Shown here piece by piece: positions 1 through 11,189 of a stretch of DNA of 64,000 bases. Made by a program: the position numbers and the translations under genes. Every line of letters begins with the position of its first letter. Positions within the stretch are counted from its first letter, which is position 1. Origin of the DNA: Cavia porcellus (lineage: Eukaryota; Chordata; Mammalia; Rodentia; Caviidae); NCBI RefSeq assembly GCF_034190915.1, contig NW_026947484.1, forward strand, positions 135,878,982 to 135,942,981, in the 5' to 3' direction. The notes under the pieces were generated by a model that was given only the letters and a program-made list of their open reading frames with translations, was not told where the DNA came from and made no database searches.

Positions 1-162
1 AGAAGGAGAGGGACTGCCAGAGGAAGAGGAAAAAAGAAAGGAAAAATTCCTTCACTGGATCCTCATTCTCTTTTAGCTATCATCTTCTTCTTCTTAGCCC
101 CACTTCTCAAGTAGCAGCTCATCCTACATTATTTTCATAACTTGCTTCCTAAGTCTTTTCCA

Positions 163-462
163 GCTCTTTAGTAAAGTATCATAAATGGAGTGGCTTCTAA
201 ATACCAACAATTTATTTCTCACCATTTTGGAGACTGAAAAGTCCAGCGTCAAAGTGCTGGTAGATTCAGTGTCTGGAGAGGGCATAAGAGCCACCATCTA
301 TTATGCCCTTAAATAGTACAAAGGGCAAAAGAGTTCCCTTGGGGCATCTTTTACAAGGACATTAATCTCACTCATGAGTCTCTATTCTGTGGCCTAATCA
401 CTGCCCTGAGGGTTCTACCTCTGTGTTAATGTTGGGTAGACACAAGGGTTCATGCCATAACA
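163..462 (-). mobile_element. MLT1-like MaLR solo LTR
   Basis: The sequence reads like the reverse complement of a mammalian MaLR LTR: a 'ggcttctaaataccaacaat' block leads into 'tttatttctcacc', then 'gagactgaaaagtcca', an 'agattcagtgtctgg' block and 'acaaggacattaatctcactcatga', ending in 'catgccataaca'. MaLR LTRs are non-coding ERVL-related retrotransposon ends. No internal region is attached, so it is a solo LTR or a fragment. The exact subfamily is uncertain. Confidence 0.6.
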
Positions 463-869
463 CTCTCACTGCTCTTTGTATGCCCTGTTGGGGTGGCTCA
501 CATCTCCGCCAACAGGGAGAGGGGCTGCATTTTCACCAGACTCACCTGACCTAGAAGTAGCCCCCATCATCACCCCCATCTCTTCTTCACCACTCTACTT
601 TGCAGGTTTGTGGACACTTGCAGCTTTTTTCTGCCTCTCTCATCATCTGTGTGGTTTCTTCTGCAGACTTTTCATAAAAGTTTAAAAACCTTGAGTCCTG
701 GGTCTTGTTGCTCTCTACTTTCTTCCTGGCTACTTTCATTCATACCAAAAGCATTAACTGTCAGTTACTAATAATATGTAAGTTTCCATGTGGGTATATA
801 TGTGCAGCTGCCATTTGATGACACCAAATGGCACATGGTAGGGACTCTGTAGGTATCAGACCTTTTCCA

Positions 870-1258
870 CTGCCTCCAAGCCACGTCTCTTGCGCCACCA
901 CTTCTTGCTTCAACACATTGGTTTTCTTCACTTTCCTTATTTCCAACATATTCCTCTTCTCCACAGGGCCTTTGAATATTTTGTTCTCTTGGAACTCTTT
1001 CCCTGCTCAGCAGTTCACTGAAAGGATAAGGATGAGCATCTCAGAGAGACCTGCAGGTCTTGACAGTCGTTAATCATCAGCACTATTTACTGTGTTTCCA
1101 AGTATTCTGATAATAACCTGCTTCTCCTCCAAAACTTTAAGCTCCACAAGTACAAAAAATGCATTTATTTTTGCCACTGTTGTAATTTCAGTGCTCAGCA
1201 AAGTGGATGACATAATGATAGACAATCCATAAATATTTGCTAAAGAATGAAAAAAGAT
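870..1258 (+). repeat. L2-like LINE fragment
   Basis: A pyrimidine-rich stretch with 'ttggaactctttccctgctcagc' character is followed by a tail with 'gtgctcagcaaagtgg' and 'ccataaatatttgctaaagaatg', the typical shape of an L2 3' end. It is old and diverged. Chance open frames across it are not genes. Confidence 0.45.
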
Positions 1259-1544
1259 AGAAATTGCACTGAGGACTTAGCAGAATTTGTCATAAATAAT
1301 TGTTCAATCTGACAGGCTTCAAAAAATTTTCCCATCCTCAAATAATTACCCCACTACCAACTATAGACCCTGAACATTCCCACAAATGTCTGCCACTTAG
1401 GGATGCTGCTGCCATCTCTCAAGTCAAAACACATTACTTAGCCTACATTTTAGCAACAAAGAGTAGCTCCTGTCACTGATTTTACTATCTACAGCCACAG
1501 AACTTAGACTTGAGGCAGCTCAGGATCTAGCCACCCAGCCATGC

Positions 1545-1650
1545 ACTTCATTGAACGGATTTGGAAATTTAGGCAGACAAAATGTATGAGACGTTTCTGA
1601 CCTCACACAGCAAGTTCATGATAGCATGCAGACTATAACCTCTATAATTA
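1545..1650 (-). repeat. MIR-like SINE fragment (minus)
   Basis: The stretch 'gacctcacacagcaagttcatgat' resembles the reversed MIR core, where 'cacacagctagtaagtg' follows the primed region. The element is short and ancient. The remaining unique DNA between 1260 and 1935 shows nothing else I can name. Confidence 0.35.
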
Positions 1651-1935
1651 ACTGCTACAAGGACAGTCAAAGGTCAGTGCTCCCAGGGAAAGACTTGTAG
1701 CTGGGCTGTGGGAGCCAAGAACAAAAACAGTCTGTTCCAGGTTGTATCAAGATTAGCCCAATGGAAGAGATGGTGATGAGTAAAGGGAGCCCTAAAAAGT
1801 GACCAGGAGGACACCAGGAGATGGCTTCCTGGGCTGCATAAACAGCACCCCTCCAGGGACTTGGAGGCAAGACATGTGTTTGTGGAACTGCCCAAGGTTG
1901 CTTGTAAAGCCACACAAAAAAAGGAAACAGAGTCA

Positions 1936-2132
1936 TTGTGGGGGCACATAGCTATGATCCCAGATACTCAAGCGACTGAAGCAGGTGGATCACAAGTTCA
2001 AACCCAGCCGGGGTGACGGCACAGACTTAGCCAGCCTGGATAACTATCTCAAAATAAAGACATAAAAGGTGCTGGAGATGTAGCTCAACAGTGGGACATC
2101 CTTGGGTTCAATTCCCTATATGATAGAGGAAA
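1936..2132 (+). repeat. B1-dID-like composite SINE
   Basis: The left part is 7SL/B1-like ('gctatgatcccagatactca', 'aagcaggtggatcacaagttc', 'agccagcctggataactatctc'). It is joined to a tRNA-derived half ('ggtgctggagatgtagctcaa', 'ggttcaattccc'). That dimer structure matches the B1-dID SINEs of non-murid rodents and is one reason to place the window in a rodent. It is old, with many substitutions. Confidence 0.7.
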
Positions 2133-2874
2133 GGGTCTGAGAGATGAGGCTCAAAAGGGAATCACAACAAAACAGAAAGAAGATCAGTCGAAGACCAGCT
2201 GCCCAGCCTCTTCTGCACAAGTGTCCCAGACCCAAGGGCTCTTTTCTTTCCTACCACATTACTAGGTCAGCTGAGGATGGACACTCCCCAACCCCAGTCC
2301 CTAGCTCCCACCTGCAGAGGGTAAGATCAGGTGATACTTTTCCACCAGGAGACAGCCAGGAAGAATCACTCACTAGAAAACTGAAACAGTACCTGGGAGG
2401 AGGCAATCAGGAGCAAAGCTACGGTTACTCAGAGTGGAGCCTCACAGGGCAGAAGAGGGTTTGGCCCCTGGAAGTGTTAGAAACCTAGGTTCTATGCCTG
2501 TCCCAGCCCTAATCTTGTCCCTGAATTGTGTGCTTCTTTGTCACTCTGTCACAGGAACAGGGACACAGGAACAGAGAACACAAGGGTGACTACCTTCCTA
2601 ACATTCTCAGCTTTCATATATATAGTGTTAACCAATCCTCTACAACCAACCAAGCAGGAGGTGCCATCCTGCTGACTTGCCAGTGTCAGCTAGCAAACAG
2701 TGGGACTGGGCAGACATGGAAGCCGTGTCCTTCGATTCCCTTCCAGACCACCATGCAAGGCACTGAGGGAACCCAGAGATGATTAAGATATGCTCCTGCC
2801 CCCAAGGAATTTACAGCCACATTATTGAGAAGGGTGTGGGTATAGTTATCTCTACCAGGAAAAAGTCGTGATGT

Positions 2875-3065
2875 AGTGAGTAAGCATAAACTTACACAGT
2901 TATATTCCTTGGTTTGAATTTTGACCCATTAACAGAACAAAGTAGCTCTGGAAATGAGTCTCAATTCATCACTTTTAAAACCAGGATAATAAAAGAACCT
3001 CTTTCAAAGGGCAGCTCTGAAGACTTCCTTAGGTAAACCCTTAAGCATCATGCTGGGTGTGTCCT
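2875..3065 (+). repeat. MIR SINE (plus)
   Basis: MIR-type order is visible: a segment equivalent to the transient 'ctctggaaatgagtctcaa' region, then 'cacttttaaaaccaggataata', then a 3' part with 'gcatcatgctgggtgtg'. It is ancient and strongly diverged. Confidence 0.45.
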
Positions 3066-3769
3066 ACCTAAGGCTCCAGCTGCTGTTAGGACTTCGGGGT
3101 CAGTGTCACAAATGTGATAGGAAAGGTTTGTGGTGGCCCAAAGCAGGGAGGAGAGAGCCCTAACATCCATGTAGTGCCAGACCGTGTCCTGTGGAAACAA
3201 GAAATTCCTTAAGACTGGAGGGATGAGGAAATAGAGTTGGAGAAGGGCTCGTGGAGAAAGTTGTGATCATTTTGGACACTGTAGATGAAACCAGAGGCTT
3301 TGAAAGTAAGAGGACAGGTTTTAATGGTGAGAGTTGCTGAGCTTCTCAGATGATTAGGATTTCACAAGACCTTTCCACACATCTTAACCTGCCTCTGTGG
3401 TTCAGTGTTTCCATTTTGCTCATGAGAACACTGAGGCCCAGGAAGGAAACACGTGAAAGGCTGAGAGCCTTAGCATGGATTGACCTTTTTCTTCAAGGCC
3501 TCCCTTCCCTGCTGCAAGGCTCTCAAACAAAGTCAGGGGACAGCACAGACACCTTAGAATCTGGCAAGGAGTGGACAGTCAGGTTTGTGGACAGAGTTGT
3601 AGGAACTCTGTGGCTTACTCTGTGCAGAGCATTATCCAGGGCCATTAGGTAGACCTGGATGGATGAGCGCCGTTCTCAAGGAACTGTCATTGCCCTGTGT
3701 GCATGCATGTGCACACACAAACACATGAACACACATTGTTGAGTAGTGGTCAGCTTGTTTAATGAGTAC

Positions 3770-3905
3770 AGTGACTCAAAGTGAGTATGACCATCAGGCT
3801 CATTTTCACAGAGAAACAGGTGGGAAATGAAAGGCTCGGAGAGGTGAGGTAGCCTGCTCAGAATCCCACAGCTGATTATGGGGTTCAACCTTATCCCCAT
3901 AGGAT
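3770..3905 (-). repeat. MIR-like SINE (minus)
   Basis: 'ctcattttcacagagaaac' is followed by 'ctcggagaggtgaggtag' and 'cagaatcccacagctgat'. This is the familiar reversed MIR core (bases that read 'aaactgaggctcagagaggt...cacacagct' in intact copies). Confidence 0.6.
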
Positions 3906-4104
3906 TGTCCTCACCACCATAGAGCTGAGCAGTGCTGGCTGGAAGCACATAAGGAAAAACAGAGCAGAGGCCCAAGGAAGAGGGAGGCCAAGGGGTACTA
4001 CAGCCCCAGAGAACTAGGCAGAGAAGACACGAAAAGAAAGACATGTTCTGAAAGGATACTGGCAACAAAGTAAAGGTCTAAAGGAAAGGTTATTTGGAGC
4101 AAAT

Positions 4105-4270
4105 AGTGGGACATACACCGGTTTGGGGTCAAATTTCTTTCATCCTCCATTTCCACATCTGCAAAATGGGAATGATAACATCATTCACCCTACAAGATGA
4201 CTGAAAATTAAATAAGATACTCCTGAAAATATTTTGTGACTAGTATGCTGTGGTAGAAAATGACAGGTCA
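4105..4270 (+). repeat. MIR SINE (plus)
   Basis: 'tttccacatctgcaaaatgg' with following 'gaatgataacatcattcacc' and 'attaaataagatact' matches the MIR core and 3' end in order. Confidence 0.6.
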
Positions 4271-4509
4271 TTTCTGCTACAGTATTACCATAATAGGCAT
4301 GAAAACTGATCGTGTGCACATGCAAAATGTCAGAGGAGTTGTATAAAGGGCTTGAGTGTGTGAGAATGTGCAAGTCAGGAGAACTCACCACTGAGAAGAA
4401 AGAATTGTCCATATGTCTAAGAATCTTCTGGAAAGCCAAGTCCAGCTTGATCCTGAGATTCCTTGGCCATTACAAGCAGCTTTCATATTGGATCTCAGGT
4501 AAGGACACA

Positions 4510-4700
4510 GGGCCAGGACATGCTTTGAATCCCTGCTCCCTCATTTCTGAGGTGCCTTCACCCTGCGGCCTGCATTTCCTCCTCTATGAGATGGTATAAC
4601 AAGAGCCAGTTGGCAGAGTTATTGTGAAGGTTGCATGGGTGGTGCGCAAAGTGGTGGTATACACTTCTGGCAACACTCAATGTGCTATGATTTTCCTACA
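4510..4700 (+). repeat. MIR SINE (plus)
   Basis: 'tgctttgaatccctgctccc', 'gcatttcctcctctatgaga' and 'gttattgtgaaggttgcatg' occur in MIR order and spacing. Confidence 0.5.
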
Positions 4701-4779
4701 TCTCTTTTAGCTCTGCCTCTTAAAGGTAACAGGAAAGTGTCCCAATAGCTGAGGGACTGAAACTCAGGCTTGACATGCC

Positions 4780-5160
4780 TTTCCAGGGACAGCTGCACTT
4801 GGAAAATGCTGGCCTGTCTTTCTTCCCAGCCCGGTTCAATGGGTTCATCACAGCCCTGGCTCAGGGCCTACCCTCAGGTGTCCTGGAGCCCACAGAGTGT
4901 TGAGGGCTTCTGCTGCCACCTACAGGTTCCACATAGCACTGCCTCCTCTTGTCCAGCTTTGAGGGGGCATTCCCGGCCCTTACTTATCGCCCCAGTAGGG
5001 ATAGTGGCTTGAGTTTCCCCCATAGGCTCAGAGCCTTAACAGCAGTAATGGTCTTTATGTCTCCAGTTTCCAGCACAGAGCAGGTGTCCAATATGTGATT
5101 AGAGAACAAAGGAGTGAATGAATGAATAAATGAATGAATGAACCAACAAATGGCTTTGTC
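4780..5160 (+). repeat. L2-like 3' end with (TGAA)n tail
   Basis: The 3' portion 'tccagcacagagcaggtgtc' leading to 'gagtgaatgaatgaataaat' is the standard L2 LINE terminus, whose short tandem tail is TGAA-like. The tetranucleotide run is at about 5113-5150. Confidence 0.5.
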
Positions 5161-7489
5161 TCATCACAATTAGTTAATAGAAGATTGCTGAATGCAGTAC
5201 AGGTGATTACAAAATCTTGAAACTTTTATTCAAAATTCCTAGGGCATCAAAGTGATTTTAGACCTGGGGATAAGGTTGAGATTAGCTGTACTAAAAGCAG
5301 GGTGTGAACTTAAAGACTACCTTTATTTTGGGGGAGTACAGAGCTCTTCTTGCTTTTCTTTCTCCATCATGGGCCAGTATTTTCCTCCTGAAAGTGCTCT
5401 CAGTCCAAGAAGGTCTAAGGGGACAAGGGTAGGTGTGGCCAGGCTTGATACCAAGTGGGGCTAGTCAACAAGAGACTTTGGTATCTTCCCTGTGGTCTTC
5501 ATCAATTAGTAGGGCAAGAGTGCCCCGCCTGGCCGCTATCTCCTCCTTTCTTCCTCAGATCTCAAGTTTTGTTGGTCTTCAAGGCCTTCTCTTTCCATTC
5601 CCTCTTTTACTGGGGAGCATTGCCTTTTAGAAAATTCCATTTTACCACCGGCAGGAGGCAAGAAGGAGCTCGAGGGCTAGAAAGAAGCACAGTGGGTTAG
5701 AAGTAGGACCAGACCTCAAGCCCAGCATCACCAGTGTAGGAACAGGTACACAACATGTGGGCTTTCTGTTATCCGGCGCAACACAAGGTGACTACTTACT
5801 ACACAGCATTCTCAAGGGGCTGGGCACTTTCCAGCTTCAATGGCATAGTTCATATTTGGGTTCTGGGAGGCTGTGGGACAGGGCTAAGTCAGCCACCCAG
5901 TACTTTCAGGAACAGAGAAACCCAGAGAGGCTATAAGATTTTGCCTAATGTCATTCTGAGATCAGAGGCAGAGCCAGACAAGACCTCAGGATTCAAGGAT
6001 CCCTGAACCCCTCCAGCCACCTCTTACCTTTCACCCTTGCAAACCTAGTACTGTGGTGAGATTGGCGTTGGCAGTGGCATTGGCACCCACTCCAGAACTT
6101 TAAAATTATCTCTGGCATAGGTTCAGGCAACTTCTGGTTATCCTTCATCAACTGTAAAATACTTTTTGGGAGACCCAGACTCTGGGGTGTCTTTCCCAAA
6201 CCCCTGTGCTACCACGCTTAGGCAATCCTGCTCTGCCATCAGTGACTTTTTCCTCCCAGACTCCTGTCCACTGACCCTGAAAGGAGACTGGAGATATCTT
6301 CTTCTTTTGATGTGGCTGTGGAGGTAAAAAGAGCCACTTGGCTACCCCGAAGGCCATTTCCTAGTACCCCTGAATTTGAAACAGAGCTGGATCCTCAAGC
6401 TATTGGACTTGGTTCTATTGCCAACCTTAGTCAAGAATTTCTTGCTCTGTGCCCAGAATCTTCTTGGGCATTATCAATGTTGGTAATTTCCTTAAAATGT
6501 TCATTTGAGACAAGGGTACAGTGGTATGGGAAATACAATCATTGATTGGTGAAGTACAGTTCCAAATTCCTGACCTTAGGGCCTCTCATCCTGTATCTGA
6601 GCTAAATCTGCAACCACACTAAACTTGTCCATAACATACCCTGCCTCTGAGGCCCTGTCCACCTGGGCTTTTGTGCAGATGTGACTCTACATCCCTCTGC
6701 CAGAAATTATCAAACTCCACAATTCTTCAAAATCCCCAAGTTACATGAGCAAAGAGATGGAATTTTCTAGCCACTATGATATAGGAAGATTAAAACCTTC
6801 CTAAGACAGGACATGGTGACGGTAAGTCAAGTTGTCCTGAGTCTCCTAACTCCTGCTTTGGTTCCTAGGTATCTTTTGCCACCGTAGGGCCATGGTAAGG
6901 ACGAGTGTGCTCTGACTCATCTTGGAGCTTGGGCTTTGAAGCCCACTTTATTCAGTTGCTTCTGCAGCAGGCCCTGCAGATTTCTGCCCCTAGTTCGTAA
7001 GACTTGTTCTGAGTCCTAATCCCTCCAGCCAAGGAAACTGCCTGAAATTATCAGCTCCAGTGGGCTCTTTACCAGACTCTAGATTGAAACCCATGGTAAG
7101 AATCAGAACCAGGATCATTGCTGGCATTGTGGTCAGGAGTAATTTCAGACTTTGAGCCTGGGTTTAAAATGATGTTTGAGGTCAGAGTTTAGAATGAGAA
7201 TCAGAAATTTTCTCTTTCATTTGGCTGGATTCTCACCCCTTTTATTGTTCCAGAGTTTCTCTAGCCCCTGCAGTCAATTGCAGGAAGGGTCAATTACAGG
7301 AAGGTACACATGGAACTCAAGAGGAAATCAGTGTGAACCCTGCCCTCTGCCCTCATCTGTGAATCAGGGAAAAGGGAGCAGAAAGGAAGTCTTTGGTGCT
7401 GAGCAATCCTTTCTCCACAGTGCAATGGGTCATGAAATGTGAAAGTTGGGCCCCTGGGAAGGGAGTGTGGGCACATTTGACATCTTTTC
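5161..7489. other. Unique intergenic DNA
   Basis: No gene is recognisable. An old MIR-like piece on the minus strand lies at about 5905-6000 ('cccagagaggctataagatt'). Open frames here are short (under 90 codons), overlap in several frames and show no domain features. Confidence 0.5.
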
Positions 7490-8408
7490 TCTTTATTTTT
7501 AATTCACACAATAATTGTACATGTTTACAGGGTACAGTGTGATATTCAATGCATGCACGCAATCTGTAATTATAGAATCAGGGTCATAGGCATTTCTATC
7601 ACTTTAAATATCATTGATTTGTGTTGGTACCTTTCAAACTTCTCTTTTATAGTTCTTTACAGAATATAAAAGAAACTGTTGTAAACTATGGTCACCATAT
7701 TGTGCTACAGAACACTATATCTTACTGCTGTTACCTAATTGCAATTTCATTAGGTACTTTGGGGCCCTGTTCCCCTACTCTTCTTACCTCTAGTGACTAT
7801 TCTACTCCACTGATATGAGATAAATTTTTTAGCTTCTATATATAAATGAGAACATGCAGTGTTTTTCTTTATGTGCCTGGTTTCACTTCATAATGTTGAC
7901 AGGATTTTTTTCTTTTTCATGGCTGAATAATATTGTGTATATATTTTATTCTGTTGAAACCTCCAACTATTACTGCATTGAAGTCTGTCTCTCCTTTTAG
8001 ATCTAAAATGTTTGCCTCATATAGTTGTATGTTTCAACATTGAGTGTTTGTCTATCTTTAAAAATTGATATATATTTTATTGTTAATACATTCCTTAATA
8101 ATTATATGGTGACTTTTTTCTTCTTTTAGGGTTTTTAAATTAAAATCTATTTTTATTCAGTTTAACCTGTTGGTTCTGGGTTTTGTTTGTATGAAATAGC
8201 TCTTTCTAACCCTTCAGTTTTACTGTGGGTATCTTTACTGGCAAAATGAATTTCTCGTAGGTATTGTTCTATCTATTGTAATCCACTCAAAAAGTGTAAG
8301 TCTATTAGTGAGAGAATGTCATTTTAAACTTTTTATGGAAGGATGAGTATTTCTATAGGTTAGTTAATTTATTCAGGTTATTTTGCATAACTTTACTCTT
8401 CCTTCTCT
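7490..8408 (-). repeat. L1 LINE fragments (antisense)
   Basis: Read on the minus strand this is L1 3'-region sequence. In plus orientation the diagnostic blocks are 'ttgtacatgtttacagggta', 'gtaaactatggtcaccatat', 'agaacactatatcttactgc', 'gagaacatgcagtgtttttc' and 'ggctgaataatattg'. After about 7950 a second antisense L1 block follows ('gcattgaagtctgtctctcc'). Many stops show it is an old, dead copy. Confidence 0.65.
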
Positions 8409-8495
8409 TGTTTGTCTGTGTTGTATGGTGGTTATGTTGTCTGTGTTATGTTGTCTGTGTTGTATGGTGGTGTTGTATGGTGTTGTATGGTTGGT
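8409..8495. repeat. TG-rich imperfect tandem repeat
   Basis: Units built on 'ttgtctgtgttgtatggtgg' and shorter 'tgttgtatgg' blocks are repeated in tandem with variable spacing. The 64-codon open frame across it is a by-product of the repeat. Confidence 0.7.
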
Positions 8496-8499
8496 ATCA

Positions 8500-8812
8500 G
8501 TGGACCTATACTTTTCTTTTTCTTTCTTTGTAAGAAAGAAAGGTTTGCGGGGCTGGGGATTTAGCTCAGCGGCATAAGCACCTGCCTTGCAAGCAGGTGG
8601 TCGTGAGTTCAATCCCCAGTACCAATAAAAATGAAAAAGACCAAAAAAAAAAAGAAAGAAAGGTTTGTTTGGCTCACAGTTTGTGGAGGTTTCAGTTCAT
8701 AACTGGATGGCTCCAAGGCAAGGTGGCATGGCAGAGGAGTGTCACAGTGGAGAAACAGTTCATGGCAGACAGAAAGCAGCAAGGCAGCAAGCAGCAAGCA
8801 GCTAGCAATAAA
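8500..8812 (-). mobile_element. MaLR LTR fragment interrupted by an ID SINE
   Basis: The blocks 'ttggctcacagtttgtggag', 'tttcagttcataactggatg' and 'ggctccaaggcaaggtggca' match the same region of the two MaLR LTRs at 22.3 and 25.0 kb. It is minus oriented. The ID SINE at 8548-8651 splits it, so the LTR was in place before the SINE inserted. The 5' LTR end is missing. Confidence 0.6.
8548..8651 (+). repeat. ID-type SINE, TSD-flanked
   Basis: The body starts 'cggggctggggatttagctc' and has an RNA polymerase III A-box-like 'tagctcagcggc' and a B-box-like 'gagttcaatcccc', followed by an A-rich tail. ID SINEs derive from a tRNA-Ala-like RNA and move using L1 proteins. A perfect 16-bp duplication (aagaaagaaaggtttg) lies at 8532-8547 and 8652-8667, so this is a comparatively recent insertion. 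Confidence 0.9.
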
Positions 8813-9046
8813 CAATGACCTCTTTCTCTTTGGTGTATCTGTTCTGCTAGAGTTTTGTATACTTTTGCATTTATTTATAAATTTTCTGACTTTAGTACAG
8901 TGCTCCTAAAATGCTTCTCATAAGGCTAGTCAGGATGGGTGGTGATAAACTCCTGAAAGTTTTTATTTTCTTTTCATTAATAAAATATAGCCTTTGGGTA
9001 AATAATATTCTTGGTAGGGGATTTTGTTTATGGTTTTGAATAGGTA
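8813..9046 (-). repeat. Antisense L1-like fragment
   Basis: 'ggtgtatctgttctgctaga' and 'ataatattcttggtagggga' resemble antisense L1 ORF2 sequence. It directly abuts the provirus TSD, so the retrovirus integrated into an older LINE; similar antisense LINE-like sequence resumes after 14580. Confidence 0.4.
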
Positions 9047-9051
9047 TGTCT

Positions 9052-9386
9052 TGATAAGGTTTTTGGTGCGAGGAAAGAGAAAAAAGAATATAAAGAAACA
9101 GTAGCCTTTGTTTAAGGATGAGGAGAAGCACCCCATGACCAAAGACAGCCGGGCCTCTTCTCATCAGGACCTGAGGTATGGGGACATATATATCATCTCT
9201 GACCAGGATTTTCACTTAGGGCGGGCATTGGTGATGCACAAGCAGCTGATTGGGACTTTTTTTTCATGACACTGGTAGAAGGAAAAGGAAGTTGTCATAG
9301 GGAAAGGGGGAAGTGACTTCAAGGTAAACATCCCTTGGTCCCTCCTCCCATTGTTGTAATATCCTGTCTAGGGCAAAATCCTTTCA
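9052..9386 (-). repeat. Proviral 3' LTR
   Basis: This 335-bp LTR runs TG...CA on both strands and aligns end to end with the LTR at 14235-14575. Shared blocks include 'acagtagcctt', 'gccgggcctcttct', 'cacttagggcgggcattggt' and 'gcagctgattgggact'. Upstream of it in viral sense, the expected polypurine tract is weak (9387-9400 reads AAAGCCAGGGA on the minus strand). Confidence 0.88.
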
Positions 9387-9431
9387 TCCCTGGCTTTGTA
9401 TTGTTAGGAAAAGGGTGAAGTCTCTCCCTTA

Positions 9432-9985
9432 CTACTTCCTGCTGAAAGAGGGTGCAGTATTGGAGTTTAGAAAGGTTGATGGGATGATGGTTGATGCCCA
9501 TGTAGAAGCTGGTGCCAGGTGTTTCAGCCAGGATAACTTTATCATTAGTGAATACCTGCACGGCAGACTGGAAAAACAAAGAGACAAGGTGCTATGAGGA
9601 GGCAGGCCACTATCATATTTAAGGACCCAGCAGAGGTAGAAGGAAAGATGTCTTTGATTTAAATATGCCATTTCATCAGGACCCTGGTGAGGGAGAATTC
9701 TGAAAAATAAGTGGGGGAATAGGGGAATGAAGTTATGAAAGGTGATTTTTTTTAATCTGAAAAGGGAACATTTACAAGTGTAGGTAGGTAGGGCTTGTCT
9801 CTGGTCCAGGAATTGAGCTGGAAAGAATAAGAGGGGTGGGAAGAGCCAGGGCTGTGTCACTATAAGGGAGGTAAGAGACTCGACCTTTAGGGATCTCATG
9901 TTTGACTAAACAGCTGAGGGTAGAGAGAACTAAGACAGTTGTCACATAGAACAACATGAAGATGATCTTACACATGATGTGATAG
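9432..9985 (-). pseudogene. Possible env leader remnant
   Basis: A minus-strand frame starting near 9975 begins with a hydrophobic signal-peptide-like run (MCKIIFMLFYVTTVLVLS), in the right place for Env after integrase. Beyond it I recognise neither a receptor-binding surface unit nor a transmembrane subunit. With only about 0.6 kb before the 3' LTR, most of env must be absent. The assignment rests mainly on position. Confidence 0.35.
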
Positions 9986-10149
9986 TCTTTAGGAAAGACT
10001 GTTAAGAGTCCTGCTGTAAAAAGATAATTAATTAATAGAATATAAGGAATTAGGAACCAAATTGAGAGTTTTGACTGAGATGCCTTGGTGAGACAGAGAT
10101 GTGTGGGTGATAAGATGGTTAGATTTAGGGCTGCGAGGGCACTGCTTGA

Positions 10150-10420
10150 GTGATGTGGAACCAGGGTGGCAGTCCAGCAACTTTGACTCCATTGGGGTTA
10201 CCAAGAAGACCAGGTAGAGGCTGCTCCACCTTGGTTGTAGTCCTTGGGATGATTTCTTGTAACACGACATTAGTAAGTATATCAGCAGTCTCTCTGGTTG
10301 TGGGAAAGGCTTTTATCTATCCTGAAAAAGTACAAACAAAGGTGAGAAGATATTTTAGAGATTTGTGGCAGGGCAAAATTTATCTGTCAGTCTTGACCAG
10401 GATTGTGTCTGTGAAACTGA
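10150..10420 (-). pseudogene. pol: pol remnant: integrase core and C-terminal part
   Basis: Minus-strand translation at 10358-10233 gives an integrase catalytic-core signature: KYLLTFVCTFSG, a stop where Trp is expected, then KAFPTTRETADI and a QEIIPR end. Downstream (about 10225-10160) a segment reading NPNGVKVAGLPPWFH looks like the C-terminal domain. Only about 190 bp separate this from the RT block, so thumb, connection, RNase H and the zinc-binding integrase N-terminus appear deleted. Confidence 0.7.
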
Positions 10421-10549
10421 TGAATAGGAAAGGAAGTGGGTGGTATGTATCCCCGAGGAGAGGTTTTATTATAGAGATGACAGGTGTAGGCTGTTGAGAC
10501 CTCGGAGTGTCTGGGTTAGTCTGTATAAGCACAAAGGAATAAAAAAAAG

Positions 10550-11131
10550 TATTTTAAAGATCTATGACTATAAAGTGAATGGTGGAGGGAGGGCTATGGG
10601 AGAGCATGGTTTAAGGGTTTGGCACCACTGGGTGTATTGGGATAACAACACTATTGATTACCTAAGGTATTGTACGAGACAGTAAGACCCACCAGGCTTG
10701 AGTACCAGGAGAATGGGAGTATTATAGGGTGAATGAGTAGATTTAAGAAAACCATTGTCTAAAAGGTGCTTAATTATAGGTTTAAGTCCCTGTAAATGTT
10801 TGGGAACTATGGGATATTGAGTAACACAAGGAAAATTGAAGGATCCCTGAGACAAATTAAAATAGGCATAGCATGGGTAGCGCAGGTGGGATTGGAGGTA
10901 TCTCAAACTATGGGATCGACCAGAGAAGAAGGGAGTCTGGAACCTGCATGGAATATGCCCTGTCTGCAAAGGCTGCATAAGTTGGCCATTAACACCCGCT
11001 ATAGAGACTGAGGACTTAATATAGCTGCTTGAAAACTCAGGAATAACACTATTCATGGTCTCTATGTCCACAAGTACAGAGAATGTCTTATGTGAGACCT
11101 TCAATGGGACTTGGGGCTCTGAGAAGGACAC
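10550..11131 (-). pseudogene. pol: pro-pol remnant: protease and N-terminal reverse transcriptase
   Basis: A 157-codon open frame (11131-10658) starts with a retropepsin-like segment. The catalytic Asp-Thr-Gly triad should follow Leu-Val; here it reads Asp-Ile-Glu at 11060-11068, so the protease would be inactive. The same frame runs into the N-terminal part of a gammaretroviral RT, with YPIVPKHLQGLKP and SPYNTPILLVLKPG. After the frame ends, RT homology continues to the block ending FIVIDL (near 10555-10575), which contains the first catalytic-Asp motif. The rest of RT is not visible. Confidence 0.78.
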
Positions 11132-11189
11132 CTTAATGGATTGCTATAGACCTTGAGCCCCATAAGTCTTCAGCAGCAAGTCCAAGTAG

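Larger units (their letters stand above)
2133..4104. other. Mostly unique intergenic DNA with MIR relics
   Basis: Apart from two old MIR-like pieces (about 2875-3065 plus; 3770-3905 minus), this stretch has no recognisable gene or repeat. A frame at 2144-2488 is open for 114 codons, but it starts inside the SINE tail and has no domain I recognise, so I treat it as chance. A short alternating purine/pyrimidine run (gtgcatgcatgtgcacacac) lies near 3698-3720. Confidence 0.5.

Noticed and set aside
8560..8612. tRNA-like sequence with A and B boxes, considered as a tRNA gene
   Set aside because: It belongs to an ID SINE with A-rich tail and target-site duplication; it lacks a cloverleaf with proper acceptor stem.
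9432..9899. 155-codon minus-strand frame considered as a full Env protein
   Set aside because: No surface-unit or transmembrane-subunit motif is visible and the space before the LTR is too short. Only a possible leader remnant is reported.
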